A stretch of 64,000 bases of DNA, from positions 310,001 through 374,000 of the forward strand of contig NZ_VSKL01000002.1 of the NCBI RefSeq assembly GCF_008086165.1, read 5' to 3'. A program made the translations under genes and the position numbers. Of the stretch, positions 62,888 to 64,000 are shown piece by piece; within the stretch, counting starts at the first letter, position 1, and the number at the start of each line of letters is the position of its first letter. The DNA comes from Algorimicrobium algoritergicola (GTDB taxonomy: Bacteria; Bacteroidota; Bacteroidia; Flavobacteriales; Flavobacteriaceae). The notes under the pieces are model-generated. The model saw only the letters and a program-made list of their open reading frames with translations, made no database searches and was not told where the DNA came from.

Positions 62888-63853
62888 ATGAAAATATTAA
62901 AAGCCCTAATTCTTCTTACAATAGTCATCACGTTAACATCTTGTAAAAAGGACTATTTAAAATATACTGAAAAACCGAATTATGTAGCAGAACCAAATGC
63001 TAAATTAAAACCATATTTTGATGCTTATGATGCATCTTTAAAACTATGGGATATTCCAGTTGAAGAATTATATATTCCGACTAGTTTTGGAACGGCCCAT
63101 GTTGTAGTTAGTGGTCCTGATAATGGCGAACCATTGGTTTTATTGCATGGTATGAATGCGACTTCAACGAGTTGGTATCCAAATGCTAAAGCACTTTCAA
63201 AGGACTATAGATTGTTCGCAATCGATTTTATTTTGGAACCTGGGAAATCTCTTAAAACAGGAACTTTTGATGATGTTGAGCAAATTGTTACTTGGTATAA
63301 TGAAATTTTTGATCAACTGAAGCTTAAAGAGTTTACGCTTGTTGGTGCTTCGAGAGGTGGATGGATTTCTATGAAAATAGCCTTGTATAATCAAAAACGT
63401 ATCAAAAAGATGGTATTATTAAGTCCTGCGCAAACCTTTATTTGGATTAGACCAAGTGCTGATTTATTGAAAAATTTAATAACCCTTTTTTCTTCCGAAG
63501 AAAAACAAATAGAACAAGGCTTAAAGTCCATGTCTAGTAATGTTGCTAATATTGATAAAACATATTTAAAGCAATACTATAAATCGGAGAGTAATGATTC
63601 TATCAATAAATTTGTCTTGGATATGCGTCCGTTTTCCAAGCGAGATTTTCAGTCGTTGAAAATGCCTGTATTAGTTTTAATTGGTGATGATGACGTTATT
63701 AATAACTCAAAAACCATTCAAATGGCCAAAACCTTAATTCCTAAAGGTGAAGGTGAAATAATTGAAAACGCAGGACATTTTTTAACAGTTGACCAAGCGG
63801 ATGTAGTAAACATAAAAATTCTTGATTTTTTAAAAGCTGACAATACTAAATAA
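62888..63853 (+). CDS. Alpha/beta-hydrolase lipoprotein
   Basis: 321 aa. Lipobox LTIVITLTSCKKD (Cys20). VLLHGMNATSTSWYPN (oxyanion), nucleophile Ser in LVGASRGGWIS (GxSxG), Asp in VLIGDDDVI and His in IENAGHFLTVDQ give a complete triad. Envelope-anchored. Substrate unknown; likely an ester or lactone. A TAGCTTTG -7-like box (62861-62868) lies 20 nt upstream. Convergent with the truncated gene at the window edge. Confidence 0.88.
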   Translation: MKILKALILLTIVITLTSCKKDYLKYTEKPNYVAEPNAKLKPYFDAYDASLKLWDIPVEELYIPTSFGTAHVVVSGPDNGEPLVLLHGMNATSTSWYPNAKALSKDYRLFAIDFILEPGKSLKTGTFDDVEQIVTWYNEIFDQLKLKEFTLVGASRGGWISMKIALYNQKRIKKMVLLSPAQTFIWIRPSADLLKNLITLFSSEEKQIEQGLKSMSSNVANIDKTYLKQYYKSESNDSINKFVLDMRPFSKRDFQSLKMPVLVLIGDDDVINNSKTIQMAKTLIPKGEGEIIENAGHFLTVDQADVVNIKILDFLKADNTK

Positions 63854-63865
63854 CGTTTTTCAAGA

Positions 63866-64000
63866 TTATAAGTACACTTGAAGGGTTATAATAATCATAG
63901 TGAAAATGGTTAGTATCAGTAGAAGTGGTAAAACAAACTTCAGCCATTTGTTATAACCCACTTTTACAATGGCTAATGATGCTAGAATTAATCCAGTTGG
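63866..64000 (-). CDS. C-terminus of a polytopic membrane protein (YfcC-like), truncated by the window
   Basis: The minus strand is open from the window edge for 44 codons to TAA 63868-63866. It reads LASLAIVKVGYNKWLKFVLP, then LLLILTIFTMIIITLQVYL, a final TM helix. The VGYxKWLKFxxP tail resembles the end of YfcC/C4-dicarboxylate or arginine-antiporter-like transporters (UIT/DcuC group). Too short for certainty. Confidence 0.55.
   Translation of the reverse strand, partial: PTGLILASLAIVKVGYNKWLKFVLPLLLILTIFTMIIITLQVYL

Noticed and set aside
1-64000. tRNA, rRNA, CRISPR arrays, insertion sequences, prophage
   Set aside because: No T-loop/anticodon patterns in intergenic DNA, no regularly spaced direct repeats, and no transposase or phage-type genes were found on either strand.

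Overview
The window is AT-rich chromosomal DNA from a member of the Bacteroidota, most likely a marine Flavobacteriaceae. Four things point there. Two secreted proteins end in Por/type IX secretion sorting domains. There is an outer-membrane beta-barrel TonB-type receptor with an N-terminal carboxypeptidase-regulatory-like domain. Several families are lineage-typical (DUF4834, DUF3667, TIGR02757, BatA-domain, CAL67264-like). Promoters of the Bacteroidota type (TTG, about 20 nt, TAnnTTTG) precede genes that mostly lack Shine-Dalgarno sequences. I cannot name the genus. I see no rRNA, tRNA, CRISPR array, insertion sequence or prophage; this looks like ordinary core genome with some lineage-specific genes.

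Layout. 1-4.3 kb: the 3'-truncated end of an acyl-CoA carboxylase carboxyltransferase gene (-), divergent from a redox/electrophile-stress cluster (DoxX-like, FMN reductase, small GNAT, MarR, pirin) whose promoter carries a clean palindrome over its -33 box. 4.1-6.5 kb: a small membrane protein and the ABC-F ATPase EttA, then two tiny membrane proteins with the same C-terminal GHMY motif. 6.6-12 kb: a lipoprotein metallo-hydrolase, a GNAT, a formimidoylglutamase-like arginase-family enzyme, a coiled-coil envelope protein, a transglutaminase-like protein and imidazolonepropionase (histidine degradation). 12-20.4 kb: a T9SS-exported FG-GAP protein, fumarase, an amino-acid permease, a second T9SS cargo, a 59-aa membrane protein and a TonB-type outer-membrane protein. 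20.4-25.6 kb: ArsC-like protein, release factor 2 with its programmed +1 frameshift, threonine aldolase, YbaB and oligopeptidase B.

25.6-30.2 kb is the most interesting block. It holds a cystathionine-beta-synthase-like PLP enzyme, an alpha-oxoamine synthase and a convergent 372-aa GNAT-fold protein that together look like a sulfonolipid (capnine/capnoid) pathway, followed by an outer-membrane protein gene. 30.3-35.8 kb: a tightly packed operon for a surface polysaccharide or glycolipid (DUF4834, YfhO, glycosyltransferase, flippase). 35.9-38 kb: two paralogous secreted proteins built on a 16-residue repeat. 38-47 kb: DUF3667 protein, UvrA, an ECF sigma factor with a 48-aa companion, a cysteine-free endonuclease III, Bcp peroxiredoxin, a CxxS thioredoxin-like protein and a conserved unknown.

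47-53.5 kb: a PhnP-like hydrolase pair, then an overlapping minus-strand operon (BatA protein, a dihydroorotase homologue without its metal-binding HxH, DUF4870, esterase) and a glycosyltransferase fused to a nucleotide-binding-like domain. 53.6-64 kb: an M61 peptidase, an S10 carboxypeptidase, TIGR02757, an EamA transporter, a lipoprotein, a DCC thiol oxidoreductase, a MutS2 without an Smr domain, an alpha/beta-hydrolase lipoprotein and the C-terminus of a polytopic membrane protein.

Most transcription units end in clear hairpin-plus-T-run terminators, often shared by convergent genes. All functional calls rest on reading motifs by eye; no database search was run.
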